DNA of 64,000 nt, from positions 6,286,001 through 6,350,000 of the forward strand of contig NZ_CP029193.1 in assembly GCF_008642355.1 (NCBI RefSeq), read 5' to 3'. The stretch comes from Streptomyces venezuelae (GTDB lineage Bacteria; Actinomycetota; Actinomycetes; Streptomycetales; Streptomycetaceae). A program made the translations under genes and the position numbers. Positions 18,254 through 25,341 of the stretch are shown in pieces. The stretch's first letter is position 1, and each line of letters opens with the position of its first letter. The notes under the pieces were generated by a model, which had not been told where the DNA came from, made no database searches, and was given only the letters and a program-made list of their open reading frames with translations.

Positions 18254-20800
18254 ATGGCACGCGGCAAGCTTCGGATCTACCTCGGTGCGGCACCGGGCGT
18301 CGGCAAGACGTACGCCATGCTCTCCGAGGCCCACCGCCGCATCGAGCGCGGCACCGACTGCGTGGTCGCCTTCGTGGAGCACCACGACCGGCCGCGCACC
18401 GAGGTGATGCTGCACGGCCTGGAACAGGTGACCCGCAGGGACCTGGAGTACCGCGGCACCGTGTTCACCGAGATGGACGTCGACGCCGTCCTGGAGCGCG
18501 CCCCCGCGGTCGCCCTCGTCGACGAACTCGCCCACACCAACGTCCCCGGCTCCCGCAACGCCAAGCGCTGGCAGGACGTCGAGGAACTCCTCGCCGCCGG
18601 CATCGACGTCGTCTCCACCGTCAACATCCAGCACCTGGAGTCGCTCGGCGACGTCGTCGAGTCGATCACCGGCGTGCGGCAGAAGGAGACGGTGCCGGAC
18701 GAGGTGGTGCGCCGCGCCGACCAGATCGAACTGGTCGACATGTCGCCCCAGGCGCTGCGCCGCCGCATGGCGCACGGCAACATCTACAAGTCCGACCGCA
18801 TCGACGCGTCCCTCTCCAACTACTTCCGGCCCGGCAACCTCACGGCCCTGCGCGAGCTCGCGCTGCTCTGGGTCGCCGACCGCGTCGACGAGTACCTCCA
18901 GCAGTACCGCGGCGAGCACAACATCCGCTCCACCTGGCAGGCCCGCGAACGCATCGTCGTCGGCCTGACCGGCGGCCCCGAGGGCCGCACCCTGATCCGC
19001 CGCGCGTCCCGCATGGCCGCCAAGGGCTCCGGCAGCGAGATCCTCGCCGTCTACATCGCCCGCAGTGACGGCCTGACCGGCGCGTCCCCCAAGGAACTCG
19101 CCGTCCAGCGCACCCTCGTCGAAGACCTCGGCGGCACCTTCCACCACGTCATAGGCGACGACATACCGGCCGCCCTCCTCGACTTCGCCCGTGGCGTCAA
19201 CGCCACCCAGATCGTCCTCGGCTCCTCGCGCCGCAAGACCTGGCAGTACGTCTTCGGGCCCGGCGTCGGCGCGACCGTCGCCCGCGACTCGGGACCCGAC
19301 CTGGACGTGCACATCGTCACGCACGGCGAGGTCGCCAAGGGACGCGGCCTGCCCGTCGCCCGCGGCGCCCGCCTCGGCAGGTCCCGCGTCATCTGGGGCT
19401 GGCTCGTCGGCGTCGCCGGGCCCACGCTCCTGACGCTGCTGCTCACCCACGTCGACGCGGACCTCGGCCTCGCCAACGACATGCTGCTGTTCCTGACCCT
19501 CACGGTCGCCGCCGCCCTGGTCGGCGGCCTGATCCCGGCGCTCGCGTCGGCGGCCGTCGGCTCACTGCTCCTCAACTACTACTTCACGCCGCCGCTCCAC
19601 CTGTGGACGGTCTCCAACAACAAGAACATCGTGGCCATCGCCGTGTTCGTCGGCGTCGCCGTGTCCGTGGCGTCCGTCGTGGACCTCGCGGCCCGCCGCA
19701 CCCACCAGGCCGCCCGGCTGCGCGCCGAGGCCGAGATACTCTCCTTCCTCGCCGGCAGCGTGCTGCGCGGCGAGACCAGCCTGGAAGCCCTCCTCGAACG
19801 CGTCCGCGAGACCTTCGCGATGGAGTCCGTCGCCCTCCTGGAACGCGCCGGCGACACCGACCCCTGGACCTGCGCGGGCAGCGTCGGCGACGGACGCCCG
19901 CTGGAACGCCCCGAGGACGCCGACGTGGACATGCCCGTCGGCGACCACATGGCGCTCGCCCTCTCGGGGCGGGTCCTGCCCGCCGAGGACCGCCGCGTCC
20001 TCGCCGCGTTCGCCGCGCAGGCCGCCGTCGTCCTGGACCGCCAGCGCCTGCAGTCCGAGGCCGACCAGGCCCGCACCCTCGCCGAGGGCAACCGCATCCG
20101 CACCGCCCTGCTCGCCGCCGTCAGCCACGACCTGCGCACCCCGCTCGCGGGCATCAAGGCCGCCGTGTCCTCCCTGCGCTCCGACGACGTCGAGTGGTCC
20201 GACGAGGACGAGGCGGAACTCCTCGAAGGCATCGAGGCGGGCGCCGACCGCCTGGAACACCTCGTCGGCAATCTCCTCGACATGTCCCGGCTGCAGACCG
20301 GCACCGTCACCCCGCTGATCCGCGAGGTCGACCTCGACGAGGTCGTCCCCATGGCGCTCGGCGGCGTCCCCGACGGCAGCGCGGAACTGGACATCCCGGA
20401 GACGCTGCCCATGGTCGCCGTCGACAAGGGCCTCCTGGAGCGGGCGGTCGCCAACATCGTCGAGAACGCCGTGAAGTACGCCCCCGACGAAACGCCCGTC
20501 AAGGTCTCCGCGAGCGCCCTCGGCGAGCGCGTCGAGATCCGCGTCGTCGACCGGGGGCCCGGCGTGCCCGACAGCGCCAAAGACCGCATCTTCGCGCCCT
20601 TCCAGCGCTACGGTGACGCTCCGCGAGGTGCCGGCGTGGGCCTCGGTCTCGCCGTCGCCCGCGGCTTCGTCGAGGCCATGGGCGGCACGCTCGCCGCCGA
20701 GGACACCCCCGGCGGCGGCCTCACCATGGTCCTCACCCTGCGGGCGGCTGCCGGACGTCCGCCGGTACGCCCCGAGCTGTCGTCCCAGGTCACCTCATGA
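18254..20800 (+). CDS. kdpD: KdpD-type sensor histidine kinase
   Basis: This 848-residue kinase begins with the KdpD domain (GAAPGVGKTYAML Walker-like motif, DELAHTNVPGSRNAKRWQDV), then a universal-stress-like domain, four clustered transmembrane helices (DUF4118, about 380-480), a GAF-like linker, HisKA with H625 in AVSHDLRTPLAG, and HATPase_c (NIVENAVKYAP, GVGLGLAVARGF). Known KdpD proteins sense K+ limitation and ionic strength and control the kdpFABC pump. No kdpFABC lies in this window. It is coupled to kdpE, and a second possible kdpE start overlaps its stop codon. Confidence 0.92.
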   Translation: MARGKLRIYLGAAPGVGKTYAMLSEAHRRIERGTDCVVAFVEHHDRPRTEVMLHGLEQVTRRDLEYRGTVFTEMDVDAVLERAPAVALVDELAHTNVPGSRNAKRWQDVEELLAAGIDVVSTVNIQHLESLGDVVESITGVRQKETVPDEVVRRADQIELVDMSPQALRRRMAHGNIYKSDRIDASLSNYFRPGNLTALRELALLWVADRVDEYLQQYRGEHNIRSTWQARERIVVGLTGGPEGRTLIRRASRMAAKGSGSEILAVYIARSDGLTGASPKELAVQRTLVEDLGGTFHHVIGDDIPAALLDFARGVNATQIVLGSSRRKTWQYVFGPGVGATVARDSGPDLDVHIVTHGEVAKGRGLPVARGARLGRSRVIWGWLVGVAGPTLLTLLLTHVDADLGLANDMLLFLTLTVAAALVGGLIPALASAAVGSLLLNYYFTPPLHLWTVSNNKNIVAIAVFVGVAVSVASVVDLAARRTHQAARLRAEAEILSFLAGSVLRGETSLEALLERVRETFAMESVALLERAGDTDPWTCAGSVGDGRPLERPEDADVDMPVGDHMALALSGRVLPAEDRRVLAAFAAQAAVVLDRQRLQSEADQARTLAEGNRIRTALLAAVSHDLRTPLAGIKAAVSSLRSDDVEWSDEDEAELLEGIEAGADRLEHLVGNLLDMSRLQTGTVTPLIREVDLDEVVPMALGGVPDGSAELDIPETLPMVAVDKGLLERAVANIVENAVKYAPDETPVKVSASALGERVEIRVVDRGPGVPDSAKDRIFAPFQRYGDAPRGAGVGLGLAVARGFVEAMGGTLAAEDTPGGGLTMVLTLRAAAGRPPVRPELSSQVTS

Positions 20801-20853
20801 TCCGGAACCAGGCGGCCCCTCCTCAGAACCAGCAGTCCGAAAGGCAGGTACGC

Positions 20854-21537
20854 ATGACCCGGGTGCTCGTGGTCGACGACGAGCCGCAGATCGTACGCGC
20901 CCTCGTGATCAACCTGAAGGCGCGCAAGTACGACGTGGACTCGGCCCCCGACGGCGCCACCGCGCTGCAGGTCGCCGCGGCCCGCCACCCCGACGTGATC
21001 GTGCTCGACCTCGGTCTGCCCGACATGGACGGTGTGGAGGTCATCAAGGGCCTGCGCGGCTGGACGCGCGTCCCCATCCTGGTCCTCTCCGCCCGGCACA
21101 GCTCGGACGAGAAGGTCGAGGCGCTCGACGCGGGCGCCGACGACTACGTGACCAAGCCCTTCGGCATGGACGAGCTCCTCGCCCGGCTGCGCGCCGCGGT
21201 GCGCAGGGCGGAGCCCACCGGGACGGGCGACGACGACGCGATGGTCGACACAGGCGACTTCTCCGTCGACCTGGCCGCGAAGAAGGTCAACCGCGGTGGC
21301 CGCGACGTACGCCTCACTCCCACGGAGTGGCACCTCCTGGAGGTGCTCGTACGCAACACCGGCCGCCTGGTCAGCCAGAAGCAGCTGCTCCAGGAGGTCT
21401 GGGGGCCCTCCTACGGGACGGAGACGAACTACCTGCGCGTCTACATGGCCCAGCTGCGCCGCAAGCTGGAGACGGACCCCGCGCACCCGCGGCACTTCAT
21501 CACCGAGCCGGGAATGGGATACCGGTTCGAGAAGTGA
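20854..21537 (+). CDS. kdpE: KdpE-type response regulator
   Basis: This 227-residue OmpR-family regulator has a receiver domain (VVDDEPQIVRAL, phospho-acceptor Asp in VIVLDLGLPDMDG, Lys in VTKPFGMDELLAR) and a winged-helix domain ending YMAQLRRKLETDP...EPGMGYRFEK. The ATG at 20854 gives the usual KdpE length; an in-frame ATG at 20797 overlapping the kdpD stop (ATGA) would add 19 residues. Its targets in this genome are not visible here, because the pump genes are absent from the neighbourhood. Confidence 0.92.
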   Translation: MTRVLVVDDEPQIVRALVINLKARKYDVDSAPDGATALQVAAARHPDVIVLDLGLPDMDGVEVIKGLRGWTRVPILVLSARHSSDEKVEALDAGADDYVTKPFGMDELLARLRAAVRRAEPTGTGDDDAMVDTGDFSVDLAAKKVNRGGRDVRLTPTEWHLLEVLVRNTGRLVSQKQLLQEVWGPSYGTETNYLRVYMAQLRRKLETDPAHPRHFITEPGMGYRFEK

Positions 21538-21560
21538 TCCGAAGTGATCCGAAGTGGTCC
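21531..21560. repeat. Three tandem copies of a 10-bp unit at the kdpE stop codon
   Basis: The decamer GAAGTGATCC occurs at 21531-21540 and 21541-21550, with a one-mismatch third copy (GAAGTGGTCC) at 21551-21560. The first copy contains the kdpE stop codon (TGA). It could be a slippage product or a site for a protein; no function is evident. Confidence 0.85.
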
Positions 21561-21679
21561 TCGCGGAAGGTGACCGGATCGAGCGCTTCGACGGAGGCCG
21601 CAGCGGGTACTGAGCGGAGACAGGCACAGATGAGCGCACCCCTTTCCGCTGTGTCGGCGCCCCCCGGTACGCTTCCTGT

Positions 21680-22078
21680 ATGAGTGCTGTTTCTGGTTCC
21701 GACAAGCCGGCGGGCCGTTTCCGGCGCATGCTCGACCGGCTCTCCTCCTCCCAGGAGGATCTGGAGTCGGAGGAGCTGCGGGAGGACGCCGAGACAGCGG
21801 GCTGCGTCCGCATCGGCGACTGCCGTGACCGCCAGATAGTCACCGTTACTGGTACCTTGCGCACGGTCACTCTGCGGCCACGCGCCGGGGTTCCCGCCCT
21901 GGAGGCGGAGCTGTTCGACGGTTCGGCGGCGCTGGACGTGGTGTGGCTCGGCAGGCGCTCCATCGTGGGAATCGAACCGGGGCGCAGACTGATCGCATCC
22001 GGCCGGATCTCGGAGAGCCGGGGCCGCCGGGTCCTCTTCAACCCGAAGTATGAACTCAGACCCCTCGGACGGGAGTAG
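21680..22078 (+). CDS. OB-fold nucleic acid-binding domain protein
   Basis: This 132-residue protein has a short helical leader followed by a five-strand OB-fold-like domain (VTVTGTLRTVTLRPRAG...LEAELFDGSAALDVVWLGRR...IASGRIS) resembling the RecG/aspartyl-tRNA-synthetase type nucleic-acid-binding OB domain. Related stand-alone OB proteins next to DUF3159 are common in Actinobacteria. The DUF3159 gene starts 3 nt downstream, so both form an operon. Its ligand and role are unknown. Confidence 0.82.
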   Translation: MSAVSGSDKPAGRFRRMLDRLSSSQEDLESEELREDAETAGCVRIGDCRDRQIVTVTGTLRTVTLRPRAGVPALEAELFDGSAALDVVWLGRRSIVGIEPGRRLIASGRISESRGRRVLFNPKYELRPLGRE

Positions 22079-22081
22079 CCG

Positions 22082-22843
22082 GTGACGTCCCTCGACAAGC
22101 CGACGGAGCACGGGAACGCGCCGACGGACCACGGGAACGGGGGGCAGGACGCGGACTCCCGGGCCGTGACCGAGGCAGCGCTCTTCGAAGCCTTCGGCGG
22201 CGTGCGGGGCATGGTGGAGACCGTCCTTCCCGGGCTCCTCTTCGTGACCATCTTCACGATCAACAAGGACCTGCACATGTCGGCCATCGCGGCCCTCGCG
22301 GTGTCCTTGGTGCTCGTGGCGGTCCGCCTGGTCATGAAGGACACCGTCAAGCACGCCTTCAGCGGTGTGTTCGGGGTCGCCTTCGGCGTGGTCTTCGCGA
22401 TGATGACCGGCAACGCCAAGGACTTCTACCTGCCGGGCATGCTCTACACCCTCGGCCTCGCCCTCGCGTACATGATCACGACCATCGCGGGCGTCCCGCT
22501 GATCGGCCTCATCCTGGGCCCGGTCTTCAAGGAGAACCTCTCCTGGCGCACCCGCAACCCGGGCCGCAAGAAGGCGTACGCGAAGGCCAGCTGGGCCTGG
22601 GGACTGATCCTGCTCGCCAAGTGCGCGATCCTCTTCCCGCTGTACTGGTGGGCGGACACCACGCAGTTCGGCTGGGTCCTCATCGCCCTGAAGATCCCCC
22701 CGTTCCTCCTCGCCGTCTACTTGACCTGGGTCTTCCTGGCCAAGGCCCCGCCGCCGATCGACGTCTTCGCGGAGATGGAAGCGGCGGAGAAGGCCGAGGA
22801 GCAGCGCAAGGCGGAACGCGAGCGGGAACGCCGAGAGGCGTGA
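22082..22843 (+). CDS. DUF3159 integral membrane protein
   Basis: This 253-residue protein has a hydrophilic N-terminus, six or so hydrophobic segments (about 45-220) and a charged C-terminal tail (EAAEKAEEQRKAERERERREA). It fits the actinobacterial DUF3159 membrane family. The gene starts with a GTG 3 nt after the OB-fold gene and is followed by a strong palindromic terminator. Position next to two TrkA genes suggests, but does not prove, a link to ion homeostasis. Confidence 0.85.
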   Translation: MTSLDKPTEHGNAPTDHGNGGQDADSRAVTEAALFEAFGGVRGMVETVLPGLLFVTIFTINKDLHMSAIAALAVSLVLVAVRLVMKDTVKHAFSGVFGVAFGVVFAMMTGNAKDFYLPGMLYTLGLALAYMITTIAGVPLIGLILGPVFKENLSWRTRNPGRKKAYAKASWAWGLILLAKCAILFPLYWWADTTQFGWVLIALKIPPFLLAVYLTWVFLAKAPPPIDVFAEMEAAEKAEEQRKAERERERREA

Positions 22844-22920
22844 CGGAGCGCCCCGAAGGGGCCGCTCCAGGGGCGCGGGGAACTGCGCGCCCAGCCACGG
22901 CGGCGCCGTAGCCGAACAAA

Positions 22921-22962
22921 GACGAGGGGGGCACCCGGAACGTTCCGGGTGCCCCCCTCGTC
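22921..22962. terminator. Perfect 42-nt palindrome, bidirectional terminator
   Basis: The two 21-nt halves are exact reverse complements of one another, centred on AAC|GTT. It stands between the convergent DUF3159 (+) and trkA (-) genes, where a two-way terminator is expected. Confidence 0.9.
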
Positions 22963-22996
22963 ATACGGTTCGCCGGGGCGGCCTCAGCCCTCCGCC

Positions 22997-23674
22997 TCAG
23001 CCCACCGCATCCGAACGCCGCACCGAAAGCAGATCCTCCAGCTGCTCCTCGCGAGCCTGCGCCGCGACGAAGAGAAGCTCGTCCCCCGCTTCGAGGGAGT
23101 CGTCCGCGGTCGGCGCGAGGACGCGCGTACCGCGGATGATTGTGACCAGCGACGTGTCCTCGGGCCACTGCACGTCGCCGACCTGCGTGCCCGCGAGGGC
23201 GGACTCGGGCGGCAGCGTCAGCTCGACGAGGTTCGCGTCGCCGTGGCTGAAGCGGAGCAGCCGGACGAGGTCACCGACGCTCACCGCCTCCTCGACGAGC
23301 GCGGACATCAGGCGCGGCGTGGAGACCGCGACGTCGACACCCCAGGACTCGTTGAAGAGCCACTCGTTCTTCGGGTTGTTGACGCGGGCGACGACCCGCG
23401 GGACGCCGTACTCCGTCTTGGCGAGCAGCGAGACGACGAGGTTGACCTTGTCGTCGCCGGTCGCGGCGATCACGACGTTGCAGCGCTGCAGCGCGGCCTC
23501 GTCGAGCGAGGTGATCTCGCAGGCGTCGGCGAGCAGCCACTCGGCCTGCGGGACACGCTCGACCGAGATGGCCGTCGGCGCCTTGTCGACGAGAAGGACC
23601 TCGTGGCCGTTCTCCAGGAGCTCACCGGCGATGGAACGTCCCACCGCGCCGGCTCCGGCAATGGCGACCCTCAT
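22997..23674 (-). CDS. TrkA-type RCK potassium channel regulatory protein (distal)
   Basis: This 225-residue protein has an N-terminal RCK_N Rossmann domain (MRVAIAGAGAVGRSIAGELLENGHEVLLVDK) that binds NAD(H)/ATP and a C-terminal RCK_C domain (TQVGDVQWPEDTSLVTIIRGT), the fold known in other proteins to bind c-di-AMP. TrkA/KtrA/CeoC-type proteins gate K+ uptake subunits from the cytosolic side. Its ATG overlaps the upstream trkA-like stop by 1 nt (TGATG), so the two proteins are coupled and may form a heteromer. No TrkH/KtrB subunit lies nearby. Confidence 0.9.
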   Translation of the reverse strand: MRVAIAGAGAVGRSIAGELLENGHEVLLVDKAPTAISVERVPQAEWLLADACEITSLDEAALQRCNVVIAATGDDKVNLVVSLLAKTEYGVPRVVARVNNPKNEWLFNESWGVDVAVSTPRLMSALVEEAVSVGDLVRLLRFSHGDANLVELTLPPESALAGTQVGDVQWPEDTSLVTIIRGTRVLAPTADDSLEAGDELLFVAAQAREEQLEDLLSVRRSDAVG

Positions 23675-24342
23675 CAGTGACCGCCCTCCTCGGGGCCTTC
23701 GGCGAACGCCGCTTCGACCTTGTCGACCTGGTCGGTGCGCATCATGACGTGCACCAGATCGCCTTCCTGCAGGACCGTCTGCGAGGTCGGCAGGACCGCC
23801 TCGCCCAGCCGGGTGAGGAAGGCGACGCGTACACCTGTCTCCTCCTGGAGCTGGCTGATCTTGTGTCCGATCCACGCGGGCGACGCGTGCACCTCGGCGA
23901 GCTGCACCCCACCGGTGGGGTCGCGCCACAGCGGCTCGGCGCCGGACGGCAGCAGCCTGCGCAGCATCTGGTCGGCGGTCCAGCGGACCGTGGCGACCGT
24001 GGGGATGCCGAGGCGCTGGTAGACCTCGGCGCGGCGCGGGTCGTAGATGCGGGCCGCGACGTTCTCGATGCCGAACATCTCGCGGGCCACGCGGGCGGCG
24101 ATGATGTTCGAGTTGTCGCCGCTGGAGACGGCGGCGAAGGCGCCCGCCTCCTCGATGCCGGCCTCGCGCAGGGTGTCCTGGTCGAAGCCGACGCCGGTCA
24201 CGCGGCGGCCGCCGAACCCGGCGCCGAGACGGCGGAAAGCCGTGGGGTCCTGGTCGACGACGGCGACCGTGTGCCCCTGTTGTTCCAGGTTCTGGGCGAG
24301 AGCGGAGCCGACTCTCCCGCAGCCCATGATGACGATGTGCAC
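23674..24342 (-). CDS. TrkA-type RCK potassium channel regulatory protein (proximal)
   Basis: This 222-residue protein has the same RCK_N plus RCK_C layout as its partner: VHIVIMGCGRVGSALAQNLE for nucleotide binding and IGHKISQLQEETGVRVAFLTRLGE for the ligand-binding C-terminal part. I start it at the GTG at 24342, since family members begin at this residue and AAAGGA lies just upstream. The gene pair lies about 3 kb from the KimA-like K+ importer gene, in the opposite direction. Confidence 0.9.
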   Translation of the reverse strand: MHIVIMGCGRVGSALAQNLEQQGHTVAVVDQDPTAFRRLGAGFGGRRVTGVGFDQDTLREAGIEEAGAFAAVSSGDNSNIIAARVAREMFGIENVAARIYDPRRAEVYQRLGIPTVATVRWTADQMLRRLLPSGAEPLWRDPTGGVQLAEVHASPAWIGHKISQLQEETGVRVAFLTRLGEAVLPTSQTVLQEGDLVHVMMRTDQVDKVEAAFAEGPEEGGH

Positions 24343-24529
24343 CTGTCCTTTACCCCGCACTCCTGGTCATCCCGCTGACCTGCGAAAACATCCTGCTCAC
24401 TCTTTTCTGTCACTGTGCCGGCAACCACGGGGCAACAGCGTGCGGCGTTGCCAGGAGACGAGCTTAAGCCGCAACGGGTCCCGCGCACTCACTCAGGGAG
24501 ACGCGAGGAGGCCCGGCGGAGGTGAGAGC

Positions 24530-24769
24530 TCAGTCCACGCTCCGCAGCAGGGTCTCCACGTTCTGCAGGCGGTGGCCGAGTTCGACGAGCTGGAGGCGGG
24601 TCGACTCCTGCTCGGACCTGGCGCGCTCGACGGCCTCGCGGTACTCGTGCATGGCCTCGGCGTACTGCCGGTCGCGCTCGCGGTTGCGCTGCGTCTGGAA
24701 GTACGCGACGGCGACGATCGCGCCGGCGAGTATCAGGAAGAAGGCGACCGGAATGATCACGTCGTCCAT
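24530..24769 (-). CDS. Small membrane-anchored coiled-coil protein
   Basis: This 79-residue protein has one transmembrane segment near the N-terminus (PVAFFLILAGAIVAVAYF) followed by a long charged helix likely to form a coiled coil (YREAVERARSEQESTRLQLVELGHRL). The start overlaps the stop of the ArsR-like gene (TAATG), so the two are translated together. Such small membrane partners of HTH repressors are common in Streptomyces; function unknown. Confidence 0.78.
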   Translation of the reverse strand: MDDVIIPVAFFLILAGAIVAVAYFQTQRNRERDRQYAEAMHEYREAVERARSEQESTRLQLVELGHRLQNVETLLRSVD

Positions 24770-25098
24770 TAAGACCCCTCTGGTGATGGCTGGCCGGCCT
24801 CGTCCGACGCATCCTGCCGGACGGCCGCGAGGATCGTATCCACGTTCAACCGCACGTCGAACGGCGCCAGTTCGAAGTACTTGAGCGCCTTGCCGTCATC
24901 GGAGAGTTCCAGGCGGCCGACGACGAGACCGGCCTTCTCCAGGCGTTCGAGGTGCATGTAGAGCAGGGGGCGGGAGACGCCGAGCCGCCGGGCCAGTTCG
25001 CTGACGTACAGCTGTCCCGCGGCGAGCTCGGTGATGATCCGGATCCGCTGGGCGTGGCCGACGGCGGAGAGGAAGGCGAGCAGCTCTTCGCTGTCCAT
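24769..25098 (-). CDS. ArsR-type winged-helix transcriptional regulator
   Basis: This 109-residue protein has an ArsR-like winged helix: GHAQRIRIITELAAGQLYVSELARRLGVSRPLLYMHLERLEKAGLV. No metal-binding cysteine motif is present, so it is not a classical arsenic/cadmium sensor. It lies divergent from the MMPL transporter gene across a region with two 22-bp direct repeats, so it probably represses both units. The signal is unknown. Confidence 0.85.
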   Translation of the reverse strand: MDSEELLAFLSAVGHAQRIRIITELAAGQLYVSELARRLGVSRPLLYMHLERLEKAGLVVGRLELSDDGKALKYFELAPFDVRLNVDTILAAVRQDASDEAGQPSPEGS

Positions 25099-25135
25099 GG
25101 TCCGCCTTCGCGCTGGTCCCGAAACCCGTCAAACC

Positions 25136-25256
25136 TGTCAGCCAAGGCTTACGCATGGCGGGATCCACTGTCAATTCCCTCGAAACGGGCTCCGGTGCGT
25201 GCGGGCATGACAGTTGACGGCTCGCTCCTTCACCTGTCAGTCTCGACTTACACATG
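25136..25256. promoter_or_regulatory. Direct-repeat operator region between the ArsR-like and MMPL genes
   Basis: Two 22-nt direct repeats share TGTCAG, then six variable bases, then CTTAC, one variable base and CATG: 25136-25157 and 25235-25256. Their spacing of 99 bp, start to start, across the divergent promoter region suggests two binding sites for the ArsR-like regulator, one near each promoter. Confidence 0.65.
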
Positions 25257-25341
25257 AAGCGTCAAGGTGCGTCCATGGTGCACGCGCATCGCAGGTGCAT
25301 CACAGGTGCATCGAGGCGCATCGACAGGGGTGGGGGAAGGC

